In this document: in pieces, positions 21,201 to 33,680 of the stretch | How positions within the stretch are numbered: position 1 is the stretch's first letter | Layout: each line of letters opens with the position of its first letter | NCBI GenBank assembly: GCA_028583605.1 | Contig: CM053329.1 | Location: 17,894,455-17,958,454, forward strand | Length of the DNA stretch: 64,000 nt | Direction of reading: 5' to 3' | Source of the DNA: Dastarcus helophoroides | Taxonomy: Eukaryota > Arthropoda > Insecta > Coleoptera > Bothrideridae | Translations under genes and position numbers: made by a program | The notes under the pieces: model-generated | The model's input: only the letters and a program-made list of their open reading frames with translations | Databases searched by the model: none | What the model was told of the DNA's origin: nothing

Positions 21201-24200
21201 GAAATATCGAGAAAAATCGTTAAAATTATGTAAACATTGTCGAAATTTTATTTGTGTTATATTTTGATTTCTTTCTCATAAACGACTTTCTTTTCGAAAA
21301 CTTGACATTTTGTCAAACTTTCGAATGTTTTTTTTACCTGCTGTTGAAAATAAAAACAGCTGAAACAACTGAAAACATTCGAAATGTTGGGAAAAATCTT
21401 TCAATTCATGTAAAGAATTTCGAGTTGTTTCGTAGTATTGGTTTCTATCTTTTTTTTATAAATGACTTTTTTCAAAAGTTTGACATTTCGCTAATATTTC
21501 GAGTGTTTCCCTTCATCTGTTACTCAGAGTAATAACAGCTGAAACAACTGAAAACCCTCGAAATATTGTGAAAAATCTAAATGTCCATAAAAATTCTCGA
21601 GACATTTTTTTGTATTGGTTTTTGATTTCTTTGTCATAAATGACTTTTTTTCAAAAATTTGACATTTGGTCAAACTTCTGAGTATTTCTTTTTATGTGCT
21701 GTTAAAAATAATAAAACCTGAGACAACTGAAAATGGTAAACATTTTTCAATTCACGTAAAAAATCTCGAGTTGTTTTTTGCTATTGGTTTCTATTTGATT
21801 TTTCATAAACGACTCTTTTTTCCAAAGTTTGATATTTTATCAATATTTCTAGTGTTTCCTTTTATCTGCTATTGACAATAATAATAGCTGAAACAACTGA
21901 AAACACCCGAAATATCGGGAAAAACCGTTAACATTATTTAAACATTGTCGAGATTTTTTGTTGTATAGGATTTTGATTTCTTTTTCTAAAACGACTTTCT
22001 TTTCAAAAATTTGACATTTTACCAAACTTTCGAGTGTTTCCTTTTATCTGTTGTTGAAAATAATAACGGCTGAAACAACTGAAAATACTCGAAATATTGG
22101 GAAACATTTTTCAATTCATGTAAAGAATCTCGAGTTGTTTTTGGTATTGGTTTCTATCTTTTTTTTTCATAAATGACATTTTTCGAAGGTTTGACATTTT
22201 GCCAATCTTCTGAGTGTTTCCTTTTATCTGTTATTGAGAATAATAACAGCTGAAACACCTGAAAACACTCGAAATATTGGGAAAAATCTAAATGTGCATA
22301 AAAATTCTTGACAAAATGGGTTTCTGATTTCTTTTTCATAAACGACTTTTGTTTCGAAAGTTTGACATTTTGTCAATATTCCGAGTGTCTTCTTTTATCT
22401 GTTATTGAAAATAATAACAACTGAAGCAACTGAAAACACTGGAAATATTGGGAGAAAACTTTCGATTTATTTAAGTAAAAATTCTCGAGTATTCTTTGGT
22501 AGTGGTTTTATTTTTCATAAACGACTTATTTTTCGAAAGTCTGACATTCTGCCAATATTCCGAGTGTAACTAACAACTGAAATAACTGAAAATAATCGAA
22601 ATATTGGGAAATACTAAATGTATATAAAAATTCTCCAAACATTTTTTTAGTAATGGTTTCTGATTTTATTTTGATAAACGACTTTTTTCGAAAATTTGAC
22701 GTTTTGCCAATATTCCAAGAGTTTTCTTTTATCTGTTCTGGAAACTACAACAACTGAAAACACCTGAAATATTGGGAAAAGTCTTTCAATTCATGTAAAC
22801 ATTGTCGAGTTTTTTTTGGTATTGGTTTCTGTTTTCTTTTTCATAAACGACCTTTTTTTAGAAAGTTTGTCACTTTGCTAATATTCTGAGTGTTTCCTTT
22901 TATCTGCTATTGAATGTAACAACAGTTGAAACAACTGAAAACACTCGAAATATTGGAACAAATTTTTAAATTTAGGTAAAAACTCTCGAGAATTTTTTTT
23001 GTATTGGTTTCTGTTTTCTCTTTCCTAAACGACCCTTTTTCGAAGATTTGACATTTTGTCAACGTTCTGAGTGTTTTCTTTCGTCTGTTAATGAAAATAA
23101 TAACAGTTGAAATAACTGAAAACACTTGAAATATTGGGGAAAACTTTTAAATTTAGGTAAAATTTCTCGAAACATATTTTTGTTTTGGTTTCTCTTTTCC
23201 TTTTGATAAACGACTTTTTTTTCGAAGATTTGACATTTTGTCAACATTTTAAGTGTTTTTTTATCTGTTACTAAAAATAATAATACCTGAAACAACTGAA
23301 AACACTCGAAATATTGGGAAAAATCTAAATGTGCATAAACATTCTTGAGAAAATTGGTTTCTAATTTCTCTTTCATAAACGACCTTGTTTTTGGAAGTTT
23401 GACATTTTGCCAATATTCGGAGTGTCTTCTTTCATCTGTTATTGAAAATAATAACAACTGAAGCAACTGAAAACACTGGAAATATTGGGAGAAAACTTTC
23501 GATTTATGTAAAAATTCTTGAGTATTCTTTGGTATTGGTTTTGGTTTTATTTTTCACAAACGACTTATTTTTCGAAAGTCTGACATTTTGCCAATATTCC
23601 AAGTGTTTCCCTTTATTTATAATTGAAAATAATAACAACTGAAATAACTGAAAACAGTCGTAATATTGGGAAACACTAAATGTATATAAAAATTCTCCAA
23701 ACATTTTTTTGGTAATGGTTTCTGATTTCATTTTGATAAACGACTTTTTTTCGAAAATTTGACGTTTTGCCAATATTCCAAGTGTTTTCTTTTATCTGTT
23801 ATTGAAAACAACAACAACTGAAAAACCTGAAATATTGGGAAAAGTCTTTCAATTCATGTAAAAATTGTCGAGTTTTTTTTGGTATTGGTTTCTGTTTTCT
23901 TTTTCATAAACGACCTTTTTTTTAGAAAGTTTGTCACTTTGCTAATATTCTGAGTGTTTTCTCTTATCTGCTATTGAATGTAATAGCAGTTGAAACAACT
24001 GAAAACACTCGAAATATTCGGAAAAATTTTTAAATTTAGGTGAAAATTCTGGAGACATTTTTTGTATTGGTTTCTGTTTTCTTTTTCATAAACGACTCTT
24101 TTTTGAAGATTTGACATTTTGTCAACGTTTTGAGTGTTTTTTTCGTCTGTTATTGAAAATAATAACAGTTGAAATAACTGAAAACACTTGAAATATTGGG

Positions 24201-25790
24201 GAAAACTTTTAAATTTAGGTTAAATTTCTCGAAACATATTTTCGTTTTGGTTTCTCTTTTCTTTTTGATAAACGACTTTTTTTTCGAAGATTTGACATTT
24301 TGTCAACATTTTAAGTGTTTTTTTATCTGTTACTGAAAATAATAATAACCGAAACAACTGAAAACACTCGAAATATTGGGAAAAAACTTTTAAATTTATG
24401 TAAAAGTTCTGGAGAATTTTTTTGGTATTGGTTTCTGTTTTCTTTTTCGTAAACGACTTTTTCTGAAGATTTGACATTTTTTCAATATCACGGGTGTTTC
24501 CTTTTATCTGTCGTTGAAAATAGTAACAACTGAAAGCACTCGAAATATTGAGAAAAAACTAAATTTATGTAAAAATTCTCTAGAAATGTTTTTGTGTTGG
24601 TTTCTGTTTTCTTTTTCATAAACGACCTTTTTCCAAAAATTTGACATTTTGCCAAGCTTCTGAATATTTTCTTTTATCTGTAGTTAAAAACAATAACAGA
24701 CGAAATAACTGAAAACCCTCGAATATGGGTAAAAAACTTTCAATACATGTAAAAATTCTCAAGCTTTTTTTAGTATTGGTTACTGTTTTTTTTTTTCATA
24801 AATGATTTTTCTTTCGAAAGATAAACATCTTGCCAATATTGTGAGTGCTTTATTTTATCTGTTATTGGAAATAATATAAGCTGAAAAAAATAAGAACAAC
24901 TGGAACAACTGAAAACACTCGAAATGTTGGCAAACAATTTTAAAATTATGTACAAATTCTCGAGAAATTTTTTTGTATTGGTTTCTGATTTCTTTTTCAT
25001 AAACGAATTTTTTTCAAAAATTTGACATTTTGCAAAATTCTCCGAGTGTTTCCTATTATCTGTTGTTAAAAATAATAACATCTAAATCAACTGAAAACAC
25101 TCGAAATATTGAGAAAAAACTTTCAATTTAGGTAAAAACCCTCGAGTTTTCTTTGGTATTGGTTTTTGTTTTCTTTTGCATAAACTACTCTTTTTTCAAA
25201 GGTTTGACATTTTACTAATATCTCAAGTGTTTTAATGTATCTGTTATTAAAAATAAATACAACTGAAAACACTCGAAATATTGGGAGAACTCTTTAAAAT
25301 TATGTAAAAATTCTCGAGATATATTTTTGTATTGGTTTCTGATTTCTATTTCATAAACGACTTTTTTTTCCAAAGTTTGAGTTGTTGTCAATAATCTGAG
25401 TGTTTCTATTTATCTGCTACTGAAAATAATAGTAGCTGAAACAACTGAAAACACTCGAAACATTGGGAAAAACTTTCAATTCATGTAAAAATTCTCGAGT
25501 GTTTTTTGGTATTGGTTTCTATTTTCTTTTTCGTAAACGACTTATTTTTTCGAAAGTTTGATATTTTGCCGATATTTTGAGCATTCCCTTTTGTCTGTTA
25601 TTGAAAATAATAACAGCTGAAACAACTAAAAACACTCGAAATACGGGCAAAAATGTGAAAATGTTAAATTCTGAAGACATTTTTGTTTATTGAATTCGGT
25701 TTTCTTTTTCATAAACGACTTTTTTTTCGAAAGTTTGACATTTTGTCAATTTTCTTAGTGTTTTCTTTTATTTGTTATTATTTTTAAATA
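18300..25790 (+). repeat. ~177-bp satellite, about 42 monomers, with dyad symmetry
   Basis: CTGAAACAACTGAAAACACT recurs about every 170-182 bp across 7.5 kb (for example 18711, 18889, 19408, 19578, 19759). A monomer contains GAAATATTGGGAAAAA, AATTCATGTAAAAATTCTCG, GGTATTGGTTTCTGTTTTC, CATAAACGACTTTTTT, TTTGACATTTTGCCAATATT and GAGTGTTTCCTTTTATCTG. Higher-order repeats are visible: matching sites at 19565, 20457, 21167 and 21875 are 892, 710 and 708 bp apart (5, 4 and 4 monomers), and the GAAGCAACTGAAAACACTGG variant recurs at 22433 and 23460 (1027 bp, 6 monomers). The many open frames on both strands are repeat artefacts. Confidence 0.92.
22202..22280. repeat. Nested dyad inside one 177-bp satellite monomer
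   Basis: CCAATCTTCTGAGTGTTT (22202-22219) is nearly the reverse complement of AAACACTCGAAATATTGG (22263-22280). Between them CTGTTATT and AATAACAG form a second inner inverted repeat. The same ~80-bp dyad can be found in most monomers of the array. Confidence 0.8.
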
Positions 25791-26485
25791 GAAACTAGGA
25801 ATTTGAAGGAAAAAGTAAAAATTTGAATATGGTCAAAATTAAAAAAAATCCAAATTTAAAAAACGTTAGACCAAATTTCGAAACAAGGAATATAAAGACA
25901 AAACATTAACGAAAACACTTACAAAAAAGCTCTATATTTGGAGCAGTTAAAATAAAAATTTCCAAAAAAACAAATCATATTTAGAAAAAAAAAAATTCTT
26001 CAGAAAAAACCAAAATTTCCCAATTTACTGTTAAAATTTTTAAAACAAAATAAAAAATAAAATAAAGATTTTGAAATTTTAAGAGAATGTAAATTAAAAA
26101 AACACTCTAAAATTTAAAAAAAAGTCGAGTGTAAAAAATCGAAAATGAAAACAAATAATTCATAAAAAAACAGCCAAAATTTTGCTTTAACGAGTTTTCA
26201 AAATATTAGGGGAAAAAATTTAAAACCTAATTTTAAAATCTTGGTAATAATGAAATTTCGAAAATAAACTAGAAATATGATTCAAAATTTGTACCTTTTT
26301 TCATAATTGCGATATTCAGCTTAAAATTCTGAAATTTTTTTGGTTGGAACCTAAAATTCCGCAACAAACCTAAAGTTGTAAAAATTGAAATTAAAAAAAA
26401 TATCTTTCAACATAAATTACTAAAAACTTTTCCAATAAAGATTCGGTTTTAAGAAAATCGATTTTAAATTTCGAGCCATAATTTT
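25791..26485. other. A-rich degenerate sequence
   Basis: AAAATTTCGAAAA words without a clear period. No gene seen. Confidence 0.5.
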
Positions 26486-26625
26486 GGTGAAACGGACTAG
26501 TCCTTGGTTATCTTCAGTATCTCTTTGAAGATGATAGCTTGGCTATCGAAACGCGTTAGAACAACCTCTGTTATGTCTTTTTATCCTTCTTGGTTTGAGG
26601 GAACAATATTTGTATTTCAATTTTT
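26486..26625 (+). mobile_element. Dispersed hammerhead-repeat copy with outer end joined to the core
   Basis: Begins with the element's outer end in reverse (GAAACGGACTAGTCCTTGGT), runs through TATCTTCAG and a few bases, then straight into TTTGAAGATGATAGC and the arm out to TTTGTATTTCAATTTTT. So the two ends meet next to the ribozyme, unlike the 2.4-kb copy. Substitutions (ATGTCTTTTTATCC, TTTGAGGGAACAATA) show it is old. The open frame MIAWLSKRVRTTSVMSFYPS is the same conceptual translation as in the 2.4-kb copy. Confidence 0.7.
26521..26562 (+). ncRNA. Hammerhead-like core with compensatory stem II change
   Basis: Stem II is GATAGC-TTG-GCTATC, six Watson-Crick pairs, where the 2.5-kb copy has GCTGTC with a U-G pair. 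The core has TTGAAGA instead of CTGAAGA (first C lost) followed by GAAACGCGTTAGAA. Loss of the core C predicts an inactive ribozyme. Confidence 0.4.
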
Positions 26626-27940
26626 AAATTTGGAGGTTTTTATAACATTTCTTTTTTTTTTTCTTTATAAAGAGATCATCTCCGTTCTAGAGTCATAAGG
26701 TAAATTTAAAAATTATTGCTCAGAATTTCAGTTGCGAATAATGATAGTATTGTTAAAATGTGAAGTTAAAAGCTCGTTTATTGTTAGAAGCATTAAGCGA
26801 GATAAATAGCCCAGTAGGTTCTGGACGTTTATCGAATGTTTATAAGCAATTAGGGCTATTAAGAGGATACGTAATTGTTTGCTCAAGACTTTGCGAGATC
26901 GAATATTCTAGTATGTGCGAAATACCAATACAATCCTAAGTAACTTGGTTTTAAAATTATAGTTAGACGAAAGAATGGTTCAGTTGTTCGGTTGAATAAA
27001 AAATAATCCACATTATCTGAATTGTCGAACCAGCAACCCATAAAAGTAATTTTGTCAAGTACTAGCAAACAAAAAGCTCTTTTGTATGCAAATAGAGCAA
27101 TGTCAAACATTCTCTATGACGGTCGAGGATGCAAGTTTCCAGACGGTTAACCATCACCGTGCAACATTGTAAGCGCAAAAGAAAACGACCGCTAATTTTC
27201 CGAGGCACAAAGACGACCAACAGACATTTTCATAAAACAAAACCATTCCACCAGCAAACAGCTCCACGCTGCAGTAAATATCAAGCGCAACAAAATAATA
27301 TTCGACCTTTGCCATCGTTTATTCCGACAATTCGAGCCTTAACACTCCAATTATTTAAAATAACCCGACCTAATGCCCGACCTTTTACTTGTGGAGACCA
27401 TACTTTAACGAAAGCTAATTCCGCTTCATTTGGAAGGCCGTTCCCTCTTGATGGCCGATCGGGACACGCTAGATGCGCAATCCTAAAATTACGGGGACGT
27501 GCGCAAGTCGAATCCTTCGGTTGACCGCCATAGTCGGACCCCGAGATGTTTAGAGTGGAGAGGAGGTGAAACCGATGCGGGGTTTTAAGGAAAGCAACTT
27601 AATTTTTTCAAATAGGTTCCCCGAATCTAACCCTAGTTTATATTCGAATATACGAAGCTATTCAAAGACAGATCTTTCAGGGATTTTCACTGAAAATTCA
27701 TGCTTACGAATAACTTTGTTGAAGCCAATGAAAACATTGCTGATGCTCGAATTATATGGCTAATTAAGAGCAGAAGGTTCTAACCCATTTTCAAGATTGT
27801 ATATAATTAGTAATTGGCACCCAAGCACATCACGTTTAGTTTCGCTGATGAAATCTGAAGGATGATCGCGAAATTTTTGTCAATTAGGCTACGATATGGT
27901 AAATGGCTAAAAGAGTTTCTTTTGTTCATAAATTAACTAT
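26626..27940. other. Single-copy island, GC-richer at 27.1-27.6 kb
   Basis: Complex sequence with no repeats. The GC-richer part contains a 131-codon plus-strand frame (27129-27524) of highly basic, low-homology composition (MQVSRRLTITVQHCKRKRKR...). It has no domain, no clear splice context and no repeated support, so I do not call it a gene. It could be a conserved non-coding or regulatory block. Confidence 0.4.
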
Positions 27941-27967
27941 TAGATAGATAGATAGATAGATAAGATA
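27941..27967 (+). repeat. (GATA)n microsatellite
   Basis: TAGATAGATAGATAGATAGA followed by TAAGATA; five to six units. Confidence 0.95.
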
Positions 27968-28035
27968 ACTATACTTTCTAAGGGCGACCCTATTGCTAAT
28001 AGGATACTGATGTTGTCAATGGATTCAAGAATATT

Positions 28036-28900
28036 TATAGCTAAATAGATATCGATTTGATTGATTTTTATTGAAATTTGGATTTTTTTGTTTGGAAATT
28101 ATTAATCTATTTAATATCGAAACTTCGATTATTCTAAGCTAGTTTTTGTTTTGGAAATTTCATTATTTTTTTGTCAAAAATCGTTTTTTTTGTCGAAATT
28201 TCGATGGTTTTATCAAAAGTAGTTTTTTTTTCGAAGTTTCGACTTTATTCCCAAAATCCGAACTTTCATGTTCCAGGAAATCGTATTTTTTCCTCTGCAT
28301 CCTTCCTTTTCTCAACATTATGATTTTTCTAATTTTCTAATTCGCCCCTTTTTCTAAATTTCTACAAAATTTAACTATCTCTTGTAGTAAATTTGGGAAT
28401 TTCTCTCGAAATACCAAACTTTTTATCAAAGTCTACATTTTTTTTAGAAATTTCAATCATTATATCAAAATTTCTATTTTCCAATTCGTTTTTATCTGAA
28501 AGTTTCGATTTTATTTCAAAAATTGTTTTTTCCTCTACATTTTTATGTTTTTTTCAAAAGCGATCTTTTTGGATTTTTCATTTTTCTCAGGTTCCCATTT
28601 TTTTGAACATTAAGATTTTTTTTCCAAAATTCGTATTTTCTTACGAACAACCAACTGACCAATATTTTCACAAAATTTGATTCCCTGTGTGAAACCTTCA
28701 TTTCTTTTCTGGAAATTTCAACTTTGTCCACAAAGTCGTCTTTTTCTCAAATTTGGACCATTTATTTTAAAATCATTTTTTTTCTGAATATCGACTTTTT
28801 TTGTGAAATTTGACATTGTTTCTTAAAACACGACTTTTTTGTATTATCTTAGAACGACTCTTTTTAAAAATCGACGTTTGTTTTATGCAGGTTCTTAAAC
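28036..28900 (+). repeat. T-rich degenerate tract
   Basis: TTTTTCGAAATTTCGAC-type words as in the 7-12.7 kb satellite but without measurable units. Open frames are Phe/Ser-rich artefacts. Confidence 0.55.
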
Positions 28901-29942
28901 GACGTAACTTGGGAATTTTTTTTTGTACGATTTTAATTCTCGACACACAATGAACGATTTGAATATTAATGATACAAGTTTACGAGCTATTAACATTGCT
29001 AAACAAATGTTAAAAACAAATTATGTCAAAAACGTAAAATATACCTCAAAATTCCTGAATATTGATCATATAAACTCCAGATAAACTCTCACATGCATGC
29101 AAACTAATTTCCATTCGACATTGTTTCACGTCGGACATTCGAAATTTCGCCGTTTTTTTGCGGAAATGTTTTATCGCACGCCATTACGCTATTAGACGAA
29201 ACGCAAACTAAACGCTAAAAATTGTTTAGCATCCGACTTCCAACTTGTAACGGTATTCGCTCTGCATGTTTTATTACCCATTTGCTGTCAATGCCATGTT
29301 TTGGTCATAAAAACTTGCGTTGCATTGCATAACTGTTAAAGCGGCGATTTAAGGACAAAAGGGCCGGATAATGACCTTCGACAACATTGCGCCGACCTAA
29401 CGGGACGGTTTTTTTTACGTCTTGGTCGCTTTGCCCCTCAAGGTTGGCCACTTTTTTTTTTGTAGCTTGGTCCCCATAGGGAGGATTACGTTCACTACCA
29501 CCGGGGGCGCATCTAATAAAACGAAATCGTCCAAACTTAGCGAAGTTAAATTTTAAACCTTCATACATGTTATATTCATAACATTTTACGATTTCCGGAA
29601 TTTAATTAAAGATCATCAAGAAGCTACAGTAAGTTTGAACAATTTAATCAACTACATTTTATGTTGCGCATTTATTTCTTTGATATAATAAAATAAAGAG
29701 TTCGAGTATGAACTCAATTCTCTCGAGTTACTCGAAAGATAGAGCTTCGCTTTTATGAGGCGAAAATTCAACCACCTTTTGCCATGTTGGATGGAGTTTG
29801 TTTTAAAACGTCGAAGTCTATCAAATCCAATCAAAAGTTTGTCGATAAATGCAATGAGACTTTGATATTAGTCTCTGGAGGAAGGTTAACTCGATTTAAT
29901 TAGTTCCCCAAATTAGATTCCCTAGGGAAAAAAATTGACAGT
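28901..29942. other. Single-copy island
   Basis: Complex sequence with homeodomain-type AT cores (for example CATTACGCTATTAG, TTTTATTACCC) and GC-richer blocks around 29330-29520. The minus-strand frame 29305-29568 (87 codons) has no recognisable domain. There is no coding call; it is a plausible regulatory segment, but motif matches this short are expected by chance. Confidence 0.35.
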
Positions 29943-30355
29943 CTTGGAGACTGCCGTCAGAAGTGAAAACTTAAAACTAGGAAATATGCAGGGTTGCATA
30001 TCGAACCCACTAAACACTAGTAAAGAAGTCAGTCAATATTGGAAATATTTGAAAACAAATTCTGTCACACTGAATTTGTTTATTAAGTTTATTTAACATT
30101 TATGCTACCCAGTTTGGAAATAAAGAATGAAGAATGATCTAACTTTTTCTATTTATGGTTGGTGGATACTTGTAGTGGCGTGGAAACGAAACAAATATTT
30201 ATTGATAACGAAATACACTTAAATATGCTCTAATGTTAACAGTAGATTATCTTTTTAACATTAGGGCATGTTGATAACGCGTGACGGTCACGCGTGATGG
30301 ATACGCGAAACCATCCCCTAACCAAAATCATATAACGTGCCTAAAGAAGTCTTTA
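29943..30355 (-). repeat. Dispersed repeat family B, inverted long copy
   Basis: Inverted relative to 14649-14993, with the same block order from CTTGGAGACTGCCG to CCTAAAGAAGTC. It differs by lacking the CGAACTT segment beside TAGGGGA and by an extra ACGCGTGA(C/T)GG repetition at 30278-30305. Confidence 0.7.
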
Positions 30356-31603
30356 TTTCGAAAATTAACCTAAAATCTGTTTTCCTAAAGACTTTCTACA
30401 TCGTGTTCGAACCTTTTTTTTTCAAATTTCGAGTTCAAAAAATTTTTCCTTAATTGTCCAGGCTATTTTATTTTTTGCTTTACTGTATTACGAGTTTATT
30501 TCAATTTTTTCTAAAATTCGGAGTTTAATATTACAGTTCTTATTTTTTTCTAACCAGAGGAATAAAATTTTCGAACTTTTTTCTTCAAAATTCTTTTAGT
30601 CTTTAATTTGTGTATCATTTTTCGATTCATAAACTCTCTTTTCTATATTTTTCAAAAATTTTACCAGTCTTATAATTACTCCAATTTAAATTCATACGCT
30701 TAGATTTTGGATGACATAAGGAGAGGGGAAAAACTGATTTTATTTAGATAAATTTCTTTTTCCAAAAGTTCCACATTGATCTCAAAATATGTTTCGAGTT
30801 TGAACTCACAACAATCAAAAGAGAGGGAGAATTTTTGTCATAAACTCTTAGTATTTTCTGGACTTTTTTTTCCCTAATATTTTGAGCTTATATCTGGAAC
30901 TATGTGTACATTTAAAATTGAAAAATTGAAATTTTAACTATTTTTTTATAACCCTAAAATTTTTCCCCAAAGTTTCAGTTTTCACCCAAATTTCAAATTT
31001 TGAAGACAACCCACCTTTTTTTTTGAATTTTGAAGTCAATTCACCCACTTTTTTCGAATGTCTTTTTCATAAAATATCAATTTGGATCTCAGCTCTTCAC
31101 GTTGGCGCAGGCAGGATTTCCTTCAAGGGGGGGGGGGGGCAACAATCATTATGAAAAATTTATGGGCAAAAAGGACAACCTCCCGGCTGAGTAATGTGTA
31201 TTTTTACTTAAAAACTACACGAACTGGGGTGATTGTATTTCCAAATTAAGGTCGAAATTTCGAAAAAGAGTCAAACTTTAAGACAAACCCTTTCAGAGAA
31301 CTTAAAAAAATATCGAAATTTCGAAAAATGTAAATATCAGAAACACACGAAAGTCCCAAAAGTCAGTTTTTGTGAAAAATGTGGTAATTTCTAGAACAAG
31401 TCGAATTTAAGTAAAAAATGTAACTTTCAACTTTTTTTTTAGAATTTTTAAGTTATTTAAATTTTGTCTTTTTTTTTAATTTACAGGAAATCTTTTAAAG
31501 ATAAAATATCCTAAAAGTATTATTTTCACATTTTTAGGTTTCCATCAAAATTCCGATTTATTTTTTGGAAACCAAACGAATTTTGCGAAAAACTCAAAAT
31601 CTT
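30356..31603. other. AT-rich degenerate sequence with a G13 run
   Basis: Mostly T-rich then A-rich words. A run of 13 G lies at 31127-31139, the longest G tract in the window. No gene seen. Confidence 0.5.
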
Positions 31604-33680
31604 CAAAATTACAAAATTACAAAATTACAAAATTACAAAATTACAAAATTACAAAATTACAAAATTACAAAATTACAAAATTACAAAATTACAAAATTAC
31701 AAAATTACAAAATTACAAAATTACAAAATTACAAAATTACAAAATTACAAAATTACAAAATTACAAAATTACAAAATTACAAAATTACAAAATTACAAAA
31801 TTACAAAATTACAAAATTACAAAATTACAAAATTACAAAATTACAAAATTACAAAATTACAAAATTACAAAATTACAAAATTACAAAATTACAAAATTAC
31901 AAAATTACAAAATTACAAAATTACAAATTTACAAAATTACAAAATTACAAATTTACAAATTTACAAAATTACATTACAAAATTACAAAATTGCAAAATTA
32001 CAAAATTACAACATTACAAAAATGCAAAATTGCAAAATTACAAAATTACAAAGTTACAAAGTTACAAAATTACAAAATTACAAAATTACATAATTACAAA
32101 ATTACAAAATTACAAAATTACAAAATTACAAAATTACAAAATTACAAAATTACAAAATTACAAAATTACAACATTACAACATTACAACATTACAACATTA
32201 CAAAATTACAACGTTACAACATTACAACATTACAACATTACAACATTAAAGCATTACGAAATTACAAAATTCCAAAATTACATAATTATCTCATTATTTA
32301 ATTACAAAATTACAAAATTACAAAATTACAAAATTACAAAATTACAAAATTACAAAATTACAAAATTACAAAATTACAAAATTACAAAATTACAAAATTA
32401 CAAAATTACAAAATTACAAAATTACAAAATTACAAAATTACAAAATTACAAAATTACAAAATTACAAAATTACAAAATTACAAAATTACAAAATTACAAA
32501 ATTACAAAATTACAAAATTACAAAATTACAAAATTACAAAATTACAAAATTACAAAATTACAAAATTACAAAATTACAAAATTACAAAATTACAAAATTA
32601 CAAAATTACAAAATTACAAAATTACAAAATTACAATATTACAAAATTGCAAAATTACAAAATTACAAAATTACAAAATTACAAAATTACAAAATTACAAA
32701 TTGACAAAAGTACAAAATTACAAATTTACAAATTTACAAAATTACAAAATTACAAAATTACAAAATTACAAAATTACAAAATTACAAAATTACAAAATTA
32801 CAAAATTACAAAATTACAAAATTACAAAATTACAAAATTACAAAATTACAAAACTACAAAATTACAAAATTACAAAATTACAAAATTACAAAATTACAAA
32901 TTGGCAAAAGTACAAAATTACAAATTTACAAATTTACAAAATTACAAAATTACAACATTACAAAATTACAAAATTGCAAAATTACAACATTACAAAATTA
33001 CAAAAATGCAAAATTGCAAAATTACAAAATTACAAAGTTACAAAATTACAAAATTACAAAATTACAAAATAACAAAATTACAACATTACAACATTACAAC
33101 ATTACAACATTACAACATTACAACATTACAACATTACAAAATTACAACGTTACAACATTACAACATTACAACATTACAACATCACAACATCACAACATTA
33201 CAACATTACAACATTAAAGCATTACAAAATTACAAAATTCCAAAATTAAAAAAATTACATAATTATCTCATTATTTAATTACAAAAGTACCTAATTACAA
33301 AGTTGCAATTTTGCAAAATTACATAATTACTGAATTACAAAGTTGAAAAACTACAAAATTACAAAATTACCCATTTCCAAATTACAAAATTATTTAATTA
33401 CAAAAATTACATAATTACCTAATTACCTAATTACAAAATTAAAAATTATAAAAATACAAAGTTACAAAATTACCTAATTGCAAAATTACACAATTATCTA
33501 ATTACAAAATTGGAAAATTGCAAATTTACTTAATGACAAAATTTCAAAATCAGAAAATTGCAAAATTACCTAATTACCTAATTACAAAATTACTTAATTA
33601 CGTAATCACAAAATGCCAAAGTTACAAAATTACCTTATTACAAAATTACGTAATTACCTAATTACAAAATTACCTAATTA
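31604..33680 (+). repeat. 8-bp minisatellite (AAAATTAC)n
   Basis: About 1.7 kb of near-perfect AAAATTAC units followed by ~400 bp of decayed units (CTAATTAC, AAAGTTGC). Variant units AACATTAC, AATTTAC, AAATTGC and AACGTTAC occur in clusters. Because 8 is not a multiple of 3, reading cycles through KLQNYKIT, and no plus-strand frame has a stop, which explains the 379-codon open frame. It is not a gene. Confidence 0.97.

Noticed and set aside
27129..27524. 131-codon basic protein
   Set aside because: No domain, no splice or promoter support, and composition like translated non-coding DNA.
31127..31139. G-quadruplex from G13
   Set aside because: A single run could pair with itself only poorly; no neighbouring G runs to form an ordinary intramolecular quadruplex. 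May also be a sequencing homopolymer artefact.
31565..32704. 379-codon open frame with KLQNYKIT repeats
   Set aside because: The 8-bp unit AAAATTAC has no stop in any plus-strand frame, so a long open frame is automatic. No start context or other protein sequence.
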